A DNA stretch of 50,170 nucleotides from Bacillota bacterium (lineage in GTDB: Bacteria > Bacillota > Clostridia > Lachnospirales > Cellulosilyticaceae). This document shows, one piece after another, positions 39,054 to 48,175 of this stretch. Every line of letters begins with the position of its first letter. The first letter of the stretch is position 1. Location of the stretch: NCBI GenBank assembly GCA_023412455.1, contig JAEYNQ010000260.1:1-50170 (forward strand), given 5' to 3'. Under the pieces are notes generated by a model, which did no database searches, was not told the DNA's origin, and saw nothing but the letters and a program-made list of their open reading frames with translations. A program made the position numbers and the translations under genes.

Positions 39054-41225
39054 ATGTTACTACTTCCCAATTTAGATGACCAGTCATTTGAAGAGATTGT
39101 TCAAGTTGCAATTAATCAAATAAAAAAATACGGTAATGACTGGAATGACATAGATATCCATGATCCAGGTATTACATTTATTGAGCTCTTGGCTTATCTT
39201 AAAAAAGAGCAGCAGAGTAAGATTAATCATGTAGGGGCTAAAAGTCTCTCTAAATTTTTAAAACTTCTAGGCATTGAGGCTGAGTATGCCCAGGGTTCTA
39301 AAGCTATGGTTTATTTCAATTGTACAGAGGATAGATGTCTACCTAAAGGAACAAAGCTAAAGGCGAGCAATATGGTGTTTGAAACACAAAAAACAGCTAA
39401 ACTTTATGCCAATAGTATAAAAAGTGTGGGCTACCAGAAACAGGATACACTGCTTTTGTACAAGTATAATCCAGAAAGTGCCCGAACACTCCATCTTTTT
39501 GGTCGAAATGCAAAAGAACTAAGAAGCTTCTATATAGGCTTTGAAAGAGCTTTAGTTGCTAAGGAAGAAATTCATCTTTACCTAGAAATTGAAACGGAGC
39601 AGGGCTTACAGAGAAATCCAATAATAGAGGAGGATAGCTTCATTCCTTTAGCCAAGGTGCTCTGGGAATATTATGGAGAGAAAGATGGCAAGGCTGGTTG
39701 GCATCCTTTGGAGATTATAAAAGATGAAACCTATGGCTTTCTTTATTCAGGACAGCTTTCTTTTAAAGTAAATGGAGAACATCTCCCTTACGAAGAAAGG
39801 GGAGAAAAAGTCTTCCTCCTCCGGGTAAAGGCAGTTAAATATGAATATGAAGTCTTTCCAAAGTTAACAAGGATTTGGTTTAATAGCTTAGCTGTTGTAC
39901 AACAAAATACCTTATGTGAAAGTATTTATTTTAATTATAAAGACTTTAAAGATAATCAGATGCTACTTTATTCCTACTTAGGTTTAGAAGGTCGTTATAA
40001 CCTCTACATAAAAAATGGAGGAGAGTGGCAAGCAGCAGAGGAAAGAGGCATCGTCTACCTTCTTAAGCAACTAGAAGGGCTTGAACTAAGGCTAGGGACA
40101 TCTAAACGGGCAGAATTAGCCACTCTATTTGAGGGGTTTGAAGAGCATGACGCAGTACTTAAACTAGTGATTTATGATAATAAATTTTATGATAAGAGGA
40201 TGATAGGATCGAGTAATGGCACGGCTGAGCAAATTTTTCTCTTACAAGAAGAGGAGCCTGCTATTTTATATAAGGACTTTGAGATAATGGGAGCTAGAGA
40301 AGCTTCAGTGGGGCAAAGGGTTATAGAAGAATGGAAGAAGGTAAATACCTTGGATGAATGGGGACCTACTAGTAAAGTTTATCTTTTTAATCCTGAGATA
40401 AAGGGCCTTCAATTTGGAGACAATCTAAAAGGTAAGGTACCTAGTATAGGTAGGGATAACCTGTTTATAACCTCTTATAAGACAACCCAAGGAGCAGAGG
40501 GGAACATTAGAGCTGGGCTTATTAATCGTTTTGACAAAAAAGAGTGGTTTGAAGGAATAGAAGTTTTTCAACTCCAAGGAGCTGAAGGAGGCAAGTTAGG
40601 TGAGAGCACTCAGGTCTTACTGGAGCGAGCTATGGCCAGTATGAAGAATCTAGAAAGAGCGATTACCCTTGAGGATTATGAAAGGATTGCTAAGAGTACA
40701 CAGGGACTTTGTATGGTTAATGCTACGGCTATCCCTCTCTATAAGCCAGGGTTAATAGATTATCCTAAGAAAAAAGCTGAAAATACAATGACAGTAGTAG
40801 TAGAGCCAGCTGGACCTATAGAGGGACAACAAAAATTAGAAAGTTATTTGGAGAATGTAAAAAAGCAATTAAACAAGAGTAAGCTTTTAACGACTCAACT
40901 TTATGTGACTATGCCTGAATACATAGGGGTTCAAATTTATGGTGAAGTCATTGTGAGCTCACATTATAAGGATGCCAAAGAGCTTATTCACCAGGCTTTG
41001 GAAAAATATATATTAGATACCCAAAAGAATAAGTTAGGAGCGACTTTATTTCATGGGGGGTTATGTAGTGCTATAGAACTCTTAGAATGTGTCATTAATG
41101 TGAGATATCTACAATTAGAAATGAATCACGAGAAAGTAAGAAGAAATGCATTAGGGGATCTTATTATTCCTCCTCATGGGAGGACTTATTTAGAGGCAAA
41201 CAATATTCTTGTTACAGCAAGGTAG
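39054..41225 (+). CDS. Baseplate J-like protein 2 (Pvc12-like)
   Basis: A 723 aa protein of the same superfamily. The N-terminal signature IDIHDPGITFIELLAYL (about 33-50) and the J core GGKLGESTQVLLERAMASMKN followed by AITLEDYERIAKSTQG (about 510-555) are clear. One WEYYGEKDGKAGW module (about 203-215) relates it to the preceding gene, suggesting duplication. The C-terminal about 120 residues resemble the gpJ domain that contacts gpI. It lies 20 bases after the first J gene. Confidence 0.92.
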   Translation: MLLLPNLDDQSFEEIVQVAINQIKKYGNDWNDIDIHDPGITFIELLAYLKKEQQSKINHVGAKSLSKFLKLLGIEAEYAQGSKAMVYFNCTEDRCLPKGTKLKASNMVFETQKTAKLYANSIKSVGYQKQDTLLLYKYNPESARTLHLFGRNAKELRSFYIGFERALVAKEEIHLYLEIETEQGLQRNPIIEEDSFIPLAKVLWEYYGEKDGKAGWHPLEIIKDETYGFLYSGQLSFKVNGEHLPYEERGEKVFLLRVKAVKYEYEVFPKLTRIWFNSLAVVQQNTLCESIYFNYKDFKDNQMLLYSYLGLEGRYNLYIKNGGEWQAAEERGIVYLLKQLEGLELRLGTSKRAELATLFEGFEEHDAVLKLVIYDNKFYDKRMIGSSNGTAEQIFLLQEEEPAILYKDFEIMGAREASVGQRVIEEWKKVNTLDEWGPTSKVYLFNPEIKGLQFGDNLKGKVPSIGRDNLFITSYKTTQGAEGNIRAGLINRFDKKEWFEGIEVFQLQGAEGGKLGESTQVLLERAMASMKNLERAITLEDYERIAKSTQGLCMVNATAIPLYKPGLIDYPKKKAENTMTVVVEPAGPIEGQQKLESYLENVKKQLNKSKLLTTQLYVTMPEYIGVQIYGEVIVSSHYKDAKELIHQALEKYILDTQKNKLGATLFHGGLCSAIELLECVINVRYLQLEMNHEKVRRNALGDLIIPPHGRTYLEANNILVTAR

Positions 41226-41249
41226 CCTGAGGAGAAAAGAGGTGAGGAA

Positions 41250-42419
41250 ATGAATGAAAAAGTTAAATATTATCTATTTAATGAGGAGCTTTGGAATCGA
41301 GGCATAATGGAGGGCTGTGAAATACAAGGAAATGCCTTGCAGATGACGGGAGAAAGGGCAGAAGAAACACGAGAAGTAGGTGTTTCAGAGGGTGTTTATC
41401 TTTCAGGGCCCATGGATAGCTTTGAAAAAGATACCATATGGAATCGGCTTATCCTTCAGCTTATAAAAACAGAAGAGAGTAGTATTCAGTTTTCGTACTT
41501 TGCCAGTAATGACAGTAAGGTCATGATAGAGGATACCTTAGTAGATATTAATGAACTCCTACAGAGCCAAGATAAAACCATAATGGATAAGCTTTATCTA
41601 ATGGATAAACTATGGATAGAAAGCAGTAAGAATCAAGAGGATGTGTTGCTTTTTAAAGCAGAAGGGCGATATTTATGGTTTAAGCTAGAATTCATTACCT
41701 ATAATACATTACCTCCCAGGATTGAACAGTTAAGATTGGAGTTTCCGAGACAGACCATCACAGATTATTTGCCTGAGTTTTATAAGCAAAACCCCCAAAG
41801 CTTTGATTTTTTAAGTAGATTCTTAGGCGTTTATCAGAGTTTTATGGGAGATTTAGAGGAAGAAATAAGGAGTGTTTCCCGTTACTTCGACCCTCAGTTC
41901 GTAGAGGGAGATTTCCTAAAATGGTTAGGGGAGTGGGTAGCTGTAGATAGAAGTAGCATGTGGGAAGAAAAGCAGCTGAGACAACTTATACAAAGGAGCT
42001 TCTCTCTTTATAAGCTCAAGGGAACAAAAGAAGGCCTTATGCAGATCTTGGAGCTTTATATAGGAAAAAGACCTGTTATTATAGAAACTTATGAAGTGAT
42101 GAAGCATTATAGTAAGAGTACTTATGAAGAAAATTATAAGCTACTTTATGGCAATGACCAGTATGTTTTTTTCGTATTAGTAGATGAAGAGAATGTGCCT
42201 AATCAGCAGGTATTATTGGAGATAAAACGTATTGTATCATTACACAAACCAGCCCATACGGTTGCAGAGGTTATTGTATTAAAACCACTCATGACTTTAG
42301 GGGGACATACTTATTTAGGGCTAAATAGCAATATATCAAATAATCTACCATTAAAATTAGATGGTAATACAACGATACCATTTAATACAACTATTCTTGA
42401 ACAGGGAGGTTTAATGTAA
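41250..42419 (+). CDS. Phage tail protein I-like baseplate protein (gpI)
   Basis: A 389 aa protein. The tail-protein-I domain occupies about 170-275: DYLPEFYKQNPQSFDFLSRFL, then EEIRSVSRYFDPQFVEGDFLKWLGEWVAVD and SLYKLKGTKEGLMQILELYIG. The first about 165 residues are beta-rich and probably a carrier or fibre-binding domain. The stop overlaps the next gene's ATG by one base, so it is coupled to the fibre-like gene, which matches gpI connecting wedges to fibres. Confidence 0.92.
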   Translation: MNEKVKYYLFNEELWNRGIMEGCEIQGNALQMTGERAEETREVGVSEGVYLSGPMDSFEKDTIWNRLILQLIKTEESSIQFSYFASNDSKVMIEDTLVDINELLQSQDKTIMDKLYLMDKLWIESSKNQEDVLLFKAEGRYLWFKLEFITYNTLPPRIEQLRLEFPRQTITDYLPEFYKQNPQSFDFLSRFLGVYQSFMGDLEEEIRSVSRYFDPQFVEGDFLKWLGEWVAVDRSSMWEEKQLRQLIQRSFSLYKLKGTKEGLMQILELYIGKRPVIIETYEVMKHYSKSTYEENYKLLYGNDQYVFFVLVDEENVPNQQVLLEIKRIVSLHKPAHTVAEVIVLKPLMTLGGHTYLGLNSNISNNLPLKLDGNTTIPFNTTILEQGGLM

Positions 42420-44197
42420 TGAGAAATAAAAAACTATATCCATTTGAAAGAAATAACTATTTTTATGGGAAACTCTTAACCGTTAGGGATTTTGAAGATG
42501 AACAGCGTTATATGAATGATAAGAGAAGACTTACCAACATTTTGAATTGTGGTGTAGGTGTTGTAAGTGGCTTAAATACCCTAATGATTGATGAAAAGAC
42601 AATTTCCATAGAGGCAGGAATGGCTCTTGATTATATGGGGAGAGAAATTATAGTAGAAGAGGCTGTGACAAAAAAGCTAAATGTTATTGATGGTTTTGAT
42701 GGCTTAGAGGACATTAGTCCTATTTATCTCTGTCTAGAATATGAGGAGAAAAGTGAAGAAATGGTTCACTCTATTGTGGCAACCTCTGAGAACAATAATC
42801 AAGAAGCCCAATACAATCGGGTGAATGAAAGCTATCGCCTTTACTTAACCAATGAGGAAAAGGATAGCCATAGCCTGACACTTAATCATTACAAAGAGGA
42901 TAAACAGGTCATCTATGAAGCAAATGGCATTAAGATTACTCAAATTGTTCCTCTTTATACTCAGCCTGAAAAAGAGATAGAAATCAAAGTCCAAATTGAA
43001 AAGATTAACCTTCCTCGTATGGTGGATATTGAATACACACTCACTTCTGACTACTTTTTTAATGAAGAGGGAGAAAACAAACTCACCATCCATTATCGTG
43101 ATGAAGACATAACAGCCTATAAAACCGTTAAGCTCACTTATAAATTACGAGCAGATCAAGTCGAACAAGTAAAAGCTTCTCTTTTTGTAGATAGAACCAC
43201 CAGTGCCATTAGCATAGGGACAGTTCGTTACTCTTTAGAAGAGGATACTTATTTTAAGGTAGAGATTGCTAAGACCTCTATTAATGAGCGTATTATCAAG
43301 GCCTATATGGAGACACCTTTTGATGAAGCGCTGAACTTTGGTTCTAATAATGGCATTTATTTAGCAAAGATGCGACTCATCAAGAAGGGTGTAGAGTATT
43401 CCATTGATAATTTCCAGTCAATGCCTTATAAACAGTACGTACTAAGTAATGGCTTACTACAGCTTTTAATGCCAGAAGAAGTAGAGCAAGGTCTAAATGC
43501 AAAGGAGCTTCAGAAGTATTTAGCAGGTTATGATGAAGTAGCAGTAAGTAAAGCAGAAGGAAATAACCATAAGAGTTTATCAAGTGGACAAGAGGTTATC
43601 GAGATTGACTTACGTTCTAAAAATAAGGTTTACTTCAGCGATGAAATTGCCCATGGGCTTGGCGAAGGAGATGTTTTAATTAATGTGGCAGTAGTAGAGG
43701 AGCTGAAGGAGAATAGTTCCTATGACCATAGTAAAAATATCTTTGGAGATATAAGCATTTTGGAAGGAACGCATTTTGAACCTAATTTACCCAAATGTTC
43801 TTTAGCAGTTATCTCTTATATAGAAACAGGAACCTTTAGAATTGCCATCAAATGCTTGGATAATGCTGAAACGCAAACAATAACCATCAAATGGTGGGCA
43901 GAAAAGGATGAAAAGGCAAGAAAGGAAAATCTTTCAGAGATTAATCATGTTACGGTAGAAATCGAACCGAATACAATTACCATAGCACCTCGTGAGAAAT
44001 ATAAATTTACTAGTATAATAGAAGGAACAGATAATAAAGAATGTAGATGGGCAGTAGCAGATAAAGAAGGTGGAGCTATTGACTTTAATGGCGTTTATGA
44101 GGCACCTACAAAAGAGGGTGTCTATGAAATTAGTGCGGAGAGTGTAAAATATCCAATGAAAAAGGCAACAGCATTTGTTGTAGTAAAAGAGGGCTAA
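42419..44197 (+). CDS. Baseplate/fibre-associated protein with C-terminal Ig-like domain
   Basis: A 592 aa protein. Its N-terminal about 100 residues carry the motif NYFYGKLLTVRDFEDEQRY followed by MNDKRRLTNILNCGVGVVSGL, which I associate with proteins encoded after gpI in eCIS and phage-like clusters. The C-terminal about 85 residues (VTVEIEPNTITIAPREKYKF to TAFVVVKEG) look like a bacterial Ig-like (Big) domain. The middle is beta-rich. A surface-exposed fibre or fibre adaptor that binds sugars or the cell wall is likely. No separate long tail fibre (Pvc13) gene is seen in the window. Confidence 0.78.
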   Translation: MRNKKLYPFERNNYFYGKLLTVRDFEDEQRYMNDKRRLTNILNCGVGVVSGLNTLMIDEKTISIEAGMALDYMGREIIVEEAVTKKLNVIDGFDGLEDISPIYLCLEYEEKSEEMVHSIVATSENNNQEAQYNRVNESYRLYLTNEEKDSHSLTLNHYKEDKQVIYEANGIKITQIVPLYTQPEKEIEIKVQIEKINLPRMVDIEYTLTSDYFFNEEGENKLTIHYRDEDITAYKTVKLTYKLRADQVEQVKASLFVDRTTSAISIGTVRYSLEEDTYFKVEIAKTSINERIIKAYMETPFDEALNFGSNNGIYLAKMRLIKKGVEYSIDNFQSMPYKQYVLSNGLLQLLMPEEVEQGLNAKELQKYLAGYDEVAVSKAEGNNHKSLSSGQEVIEIDLRSKNKVYFSDEIAHGLGEGDVLINVAVVEELKENSSYDHSKNIFGDISILEGTHFEPNLPKCSLAVISYIETGTFRIAIKCLDNAETQTITIKWWAEKDEKARKENLSEINHVTVEIEPNTITIAPREKYKFTSIIEGTDNKECRWAVADKEGGAIDFNGVYEAPTKEGVYEISAESVKYPMKKATAFVVVKEG

Positions 44198-44241
44198 AAG
44201 TTTTAGGCTAAGAACCAGGAGCAAAAAGCAAAGGTGGGGGA

Positions 44242-45426
44242 ATGAAGATGCCGGACATATTATTTTCCAAGAAATATTCTCTTGTAAGGGTATTAGAGTC
44301 ACAAGAGGGAATAGGCAACTATATTGTAAAAAAAGTAAAAGATGAAGAGGAACGGTTGTTTCTTGTTAATGAGCTGACTAATAGGGAGCAGATAGAAAGC
44401 TACATAGGAGAATTTCTAGCTTTATACGAAGAAAATAAACTAGAGGACTTTATCGAATACTTTTCTGAGCAATCTAAGTTGTATTTAGTCTTTCGCTATT
44501 ATGAAGGAGAAACACTTCCTAAATATTTAGGGAAAGAAGGTTTAGCCTTAGGTTATCGTGTCCAACTCATGAAAAGTATTTTACATAAATTTTTAGACTA
44601 TGATGAGTTAGCTTCTATAATTTGCTATACCGTATTAGCGCCTAATAATATTGTTTTGCGCAATAATATTATTTCTTTTAATTATCAGCTTAAAATCCCC
44701 CCTAGAGATTACAAAAAATGTGTTTATGCGGCCATCTGGCAGTTAGAAAATGCCCTTTTTCTCGCCCACGAAATTCAAAACTACACTAGTTTAAATCGAA
44801 TAAGCGATAAATGTCAAAAAGAAATATATCATTCTATTGGAGAAGTACTTAGAGATTTAGAAGAAGTATCTAAGGCGTTGGATAAAGATGAGAGCCTAAA
44901 GAGTCTTCTTCTAGAAAAAAAAGACAAGTTAATGGATAGGGCACTGAAAGTATTTACAGTGATTATTATTCTAGCTTTTCTTTATGTACTTTACACCAAG
45001 TATTTAAATAATGAACTAGGCACTGCTCTTTATTCAGACGTGGAAACTATAGGAACGGTTACTATAAGTGAGGAGGCTAAGGAGGGCAAGCGCATGAATA
45101 CGCAAGAGACCATCTATATTGATAATGCTAAAAAAGAGCCGTCAATAACTACTCCTCCTTCATTAGAAGTGAAAAAAGAGGTTAAAGTAGAAAAAGAAAA
45201 AAAGGAAGAGCCCAAAGAGGAAGAAAAAACAAAGGAAGAAGAGCTCCTTACCACCTATACGGTTCAAAAAGGAGATACTCTAAACGGCTTGTGCTATAGA
45301 TTTTATGGGAATATCAAGTTTGTAGATTTTGTAAGCACCTATAATAAGATGGAAAGTAAAGATTTACTCTATATTGGGCAAGAAATTAAATTTCCAATGG
45401 TAGAAACCATAGAGAGGGGTGAGTAG
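44242..45426 (+). CDS. Membrane-anchored pseudokinase with outward-facing LysM domain
   Basis: A 394 aa protein. Residues about 1-165 follow a protein-kinase pattern: YLVFRYYEGETLPKYLG is a hinge-like stretch, and VLAPNNIVLRNNIISFN (131-147) aligns with the catalytic loop xLxPxNI. The catalytic Asp of HRD and the metal Asp of DFG are absent, so it should be a pseudokinase. One membrane helix lies at 236-253, Lys/Arg-rich on the N-terminal side, predicting N-in/C-out. A Lys/Glu/Pro-rich linker (about 300-335) leads to a LysM (338-386, YTVQKGDTLNGLCYRFYG). The layout recalls EssB of type VII secretion (pseudokinase plus membrane helix), though I see no direct homology. It directly follows the fibre-like gene. 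Confidence 0.78.
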   Translation: MKMPDILFSKKYSLVRVLESQEGIGNYIVKKVKDEEERLFLVNELTNREQIESYIGEFLALYEENKLEDFIEYFSEQSKLYLVFRYYEGETLPKYLGKEGLALGYRVQLMKSILHKFLDYDELASIICYTVLAPNNIVLRNNIISFNYQLKIPPRDYKKCVYAAIWQLENALFLAHEIQNYTSLNRISDKCQKEIYHSIGEVLRDLEEVSKALDKDESLKSLLLEKKDKLMDRALKVFTVIIILAFLYVLYTKYLNNELGTALYSDVETIGTVTISEEAKEGKRMNTQETIYIDNAKKEPSITTPPSLEVKKEVKVEKEKKEEPKEEEKTKEEELLTTYTVQKGDTLNGLCYRFYGNIKFVDFVSTYNKMESKDLLYIGQEIKFPMVETIERGE

Positions 45427-48159
45427 ATGAAGAAGACAGCTATAGGAATTATTTTAGTCAGTTTAATTGTAAGCTGTTTTGTCGTGTTTATTAAGTCTAA
45501 CTATGGCTTTGATACCATTATTGAGTATGACAGGAGTAAAGAAGGAGACTTCATCTACTTAGGTAACGAAAATAATAAATATTATCTGGAGAAGTTAGAT
45601 GAAGAGGGTAAGCGTATAAGAAGAAAGGTCTTACCAACCACAGAGAGGAATAAGGTTTACGACTATAGCCGATTAGTGACAGATGATAAAGGGAATGCTT
45701 ATGTGCTAGTCACAGAGACTAATACAGAAGATAAAATGCTATTACAATATGTGCAGGTCTATGATGGTGATTTAGAAGCTAAGAAGCAGTTATTTACCAT
45801 TGATTACTCCAATCAGCTTAAACGATTAGATGAGCATGAACTGATTCATTTACAATTTGTAGAGGGTAAGCTTATAGCTTTTGAGAAGGTGAATACTTCC
45901 CAGCTAAAGCTCCTTCAATATGATCTAATCACAGGGGATTTACTTGAAAAAACCTTTGTCTTTAAAGAACAAGTGGCTATTCGAGAAGTGACTTATAGCA
46001 TAAAGGGAAGTATTTATTTTACAAACCCTCGTTCTCAGCTCTTTGTAATGGATGAAGGGGGCTACTTTAAAGAGATTATTTATACAGGCAAGGAAAAGAA
46101 AAATATTGTGCCTTATGAGCTATCTTGTAACTTAGAAGGGCAATTATTTTTTACCGATGTTTATAATTTTACTTATACGAAGTATGATAGGGCTCGGGAT
46201 ACCTTTGAAGATATTTATACTAAAGACAGTCAAGTAACAAAGGATTTTAAGTTTTCAAATCTAAGGCATCTACGGAATTCCAAGGGACAGTTTATTGCAG
46301 TAACTTCAGGTTTTTCAGATGAAGGCATACAGCTAGTTGCTTTTCAGGAGAAGAGTGAAACGATTGTAGAAAAGGGACAGATTCCTTTCATTGAACTTCT
46401 AGGAAAGGTTCTTATCTTTTTTGTTTTAATAGGTGGGGCATTAACTGCTATTGCTATAGCGTTTATTTACATAAAGAAGATTCGTAGCCTGATGCTTAAA
46501 CAAGGTCTTATTATTTTGCCTCTTGTTATCATTATGGCCCTTGTCATGATCTATAAAATTAAGAATGAGTTCACAGAAATTATTAATAAAGAGGTTTACC
46601 AACAGCTTTATATGATGAGCAACTCGATCGTACAAGGGATTGATGGAGATGAGCTAGAGAAAGTAAGCTTTCCACAAGTAGAGGGCGATGCTTTTTATGA
46701 GCAGGTAGCTGAGAGAATTAATTTAGATAATCATTGGTACAGTGAGCTGATATCCGAAGAAATGCAGATGGATTTGTATTATATTCTTTACTATATGGAG
46801 GATGGCGTAAACCACATCGGCTTTGAAATTACAGGAGATAGCGGTATCCTTAGTGGGACAAGAGATGAATATATAGTCTCTAACGAAAACGACTGGTACT
46901 TGTTTAATAACCCCGAGAGAAAACCACTCTTTGTAACGACAACAGATATTTTAAGTACCTGGATGGTTACCTCTAATTTAATTTTAAATAGTAAAGGCGA
47001 GATTGTAGGTTGTTTTGAGGTAGGAACAGATGCTACCGAACTTTACAAGATTATTCAAGATACGTCTACTGAGGTAGCAGGGTATATTTTAGGTATTACA
47101 CTGATTATCGTCCTTATCATTATGTTTACCATTAAGAAATCCTTAAGTGGATTAAAGACACTGAAACACGGGGTAACGGCTATTTCAGAGGGCAATTGGA
47201 ATACTACCGTAGATATTGCCTCTAATGATGAGATAGAGGATATAGGAAATGCTTTTAACCATATGGCCTACAAGATTAAGAAATATCTAGATTCGATTAT
47301 GCGACTCAATGTAGCTTATGAAAAATTTGTGCCTAATGAAATTTTTAAATTGCTGAATAAAGACAATATCTTAGAAATAAGTTTAGGCGATCAAGTGATT
47401 AAGAATATGCATTTACTTTCTATTAGTACGAAAGATTTTTATACTTTAAGTAAGCAAATGTCTACACAAGACAACTTTGCCTTTTTGAATCAACTTTTTG
47501 GTATGTTAGGAGGAGCTATTAAAGCGACTGGTGGGGTCATTGAGTCCTATGAGGGTGCTGGACTCAGGGCTATTTATACTAAGCGGGCAGATGAAGCGCT
47601 TGATGCTGCTTTGGCTATTGTTGAAAAGCTTGATAGTACCAGCAAAAAGGTGGGAAGGACTTTTGAACTCAATATGATTATTCAAAACAGCAATGCTATG
47701 ATAGGCATTGTGGGAGATAAAAGTAGAATGGAAGCCTCTGTTGTTTCACAAGCCGTTAACTTTGCTTATATCTTAGAAAAGATTACAGAAGAGAATAAGA
47801 TTAATCTTCTAATTACAGGGGAAGTAGTAGACCATATTGATAAAAAAGACAAGTACAATTATCGCTATATGGGTAGGGTGCGTAGTAAAGAAAATGGTAA
47901 GCTGATCGATTTGTATGATGTGATCGATGCTTATGGCTTTGAAGAGAAGCAGACTAAGCTCATGACAAAGGAAGAGTTTGAAAAGGGTGTTAAGGCTTAT
48001 ATCGTTGGAGATTTTAAAGAAGCAAGAAAGAAATTTATTGAAGTCGTTAGAGAAGATAGAAAAGATGAAATTGCAAAGGAATATATTTTCCTCTGTGATT
48101 ATTATGCTAAAGAGAACGTGCTCCACTGGGAAGGGATAATGGTGAGAAATTCTTTATAG
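45427..48159 (+). CDS. Membrane protein with extracytoplasmic propeller-like and Cache-like domains, HAMP and dead class III cyclase domain
   Basis: A 910 aa protein. Helices at about 5-22, 325-350, 356-376 and 552-570 predict two outside domains: 23-324, repetitive beta strands like a beta-propeller, and 377-550, Cache-like. Inside follow HAMP (about 570-625) and a class III nucleotidyl cyclase domain (about 660-835). The fold signatures are obvious (KFVPNEIFKLLNK, then LGDQVIKNMHLLS, then TGGVIESYEGAGLRAIY, then GIVGDKSRMEASVVSQAVNFAY). Both metal-binding Asp residues are replaced (Ser667 and Ala711) and the transition-state Arg after Asn778 is Ile, so it cannot make cAMP by the known mechanism. 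A C-terminal helical tail resembles TPR. Starts at the ATG right after the previous stop. Confidence 0.85.
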   Translation: MKKTAIGIILVSLIVSCFVVFIKSNYGFDTIIEYDRSKEGDFIYLGNENNKYYLEKLDEEGKRIRRKVLPTTERNKVYDYSRLVTDDKGNAYVLVTETNTEDKMLLQYVQVYDGDLEAKKQLFTIDYSNQLKRLDEHELIHLQFVEGKLIAFEKVNTSQLKLLQYDLITGDLLEKTFVFKEQVAIREVTYSIKGSIYFTNPRSQLFVMDEGGYFKEIIYTGKEKKNIVPYELSCNLEGQLFFTDVYNFTYTKYDRARDTFEDIYTKDSQVTKDFKFSNLRHLRNSKGQFIAVTSGFSDEGIQLVAFQEKSETIVEKGQIPFIELLGKVLIFFVLIGGALTAIAIAFIYIKKIRSLMLKQGLIILPLVIIMALVMIYKIKNEFTEIINKEVYQQLYMMSNSIVQGIDGDELEKVSFPQVEGDAFYEQVAERINLDNHWYSELISEEMQMDLYYILYYMEDGVNHIGFEITGDSGILSGTRDEYIVSNENDWYLFNNPERKPLFVTTTDILSTWMVTSNLILNSKGEIVGCFEVGTDATELYKIIQDTSTEVAGYILGITLIIVLIIMFTIKKSLSGLKTLKHGVTAISEGNWNTTVDIASNDEIEDIGNAFNHMAYKIKKYLDSIMRLNVAYEKFVPNEIFKLLNKDNILEISLGDQVIKNMHLLSISTKDFYTLSKQMSTQDNFAFLNQLFGMLGGAIKATGGVIESYEGAGLRAIYTKRADEALDAALAIVEKLDSTSKKVGRTFELNMIIQNSNAMIGIVGDKSRMEASVVSQAVNFAYILEKITEENKINLLITGEVVDHIDKKDKYNYRYMGRVRSKENGKLIDLYDVIDAYGFEEKQTKLMTKEEFEKGVKAYIVGDFKEARKKFIEVVREDRKDEIAKEYIFLCDYYAKENVLHWEGIMVRNSL

Positions 48160-48175
48160 AGGCAGGTGAGAAAGT

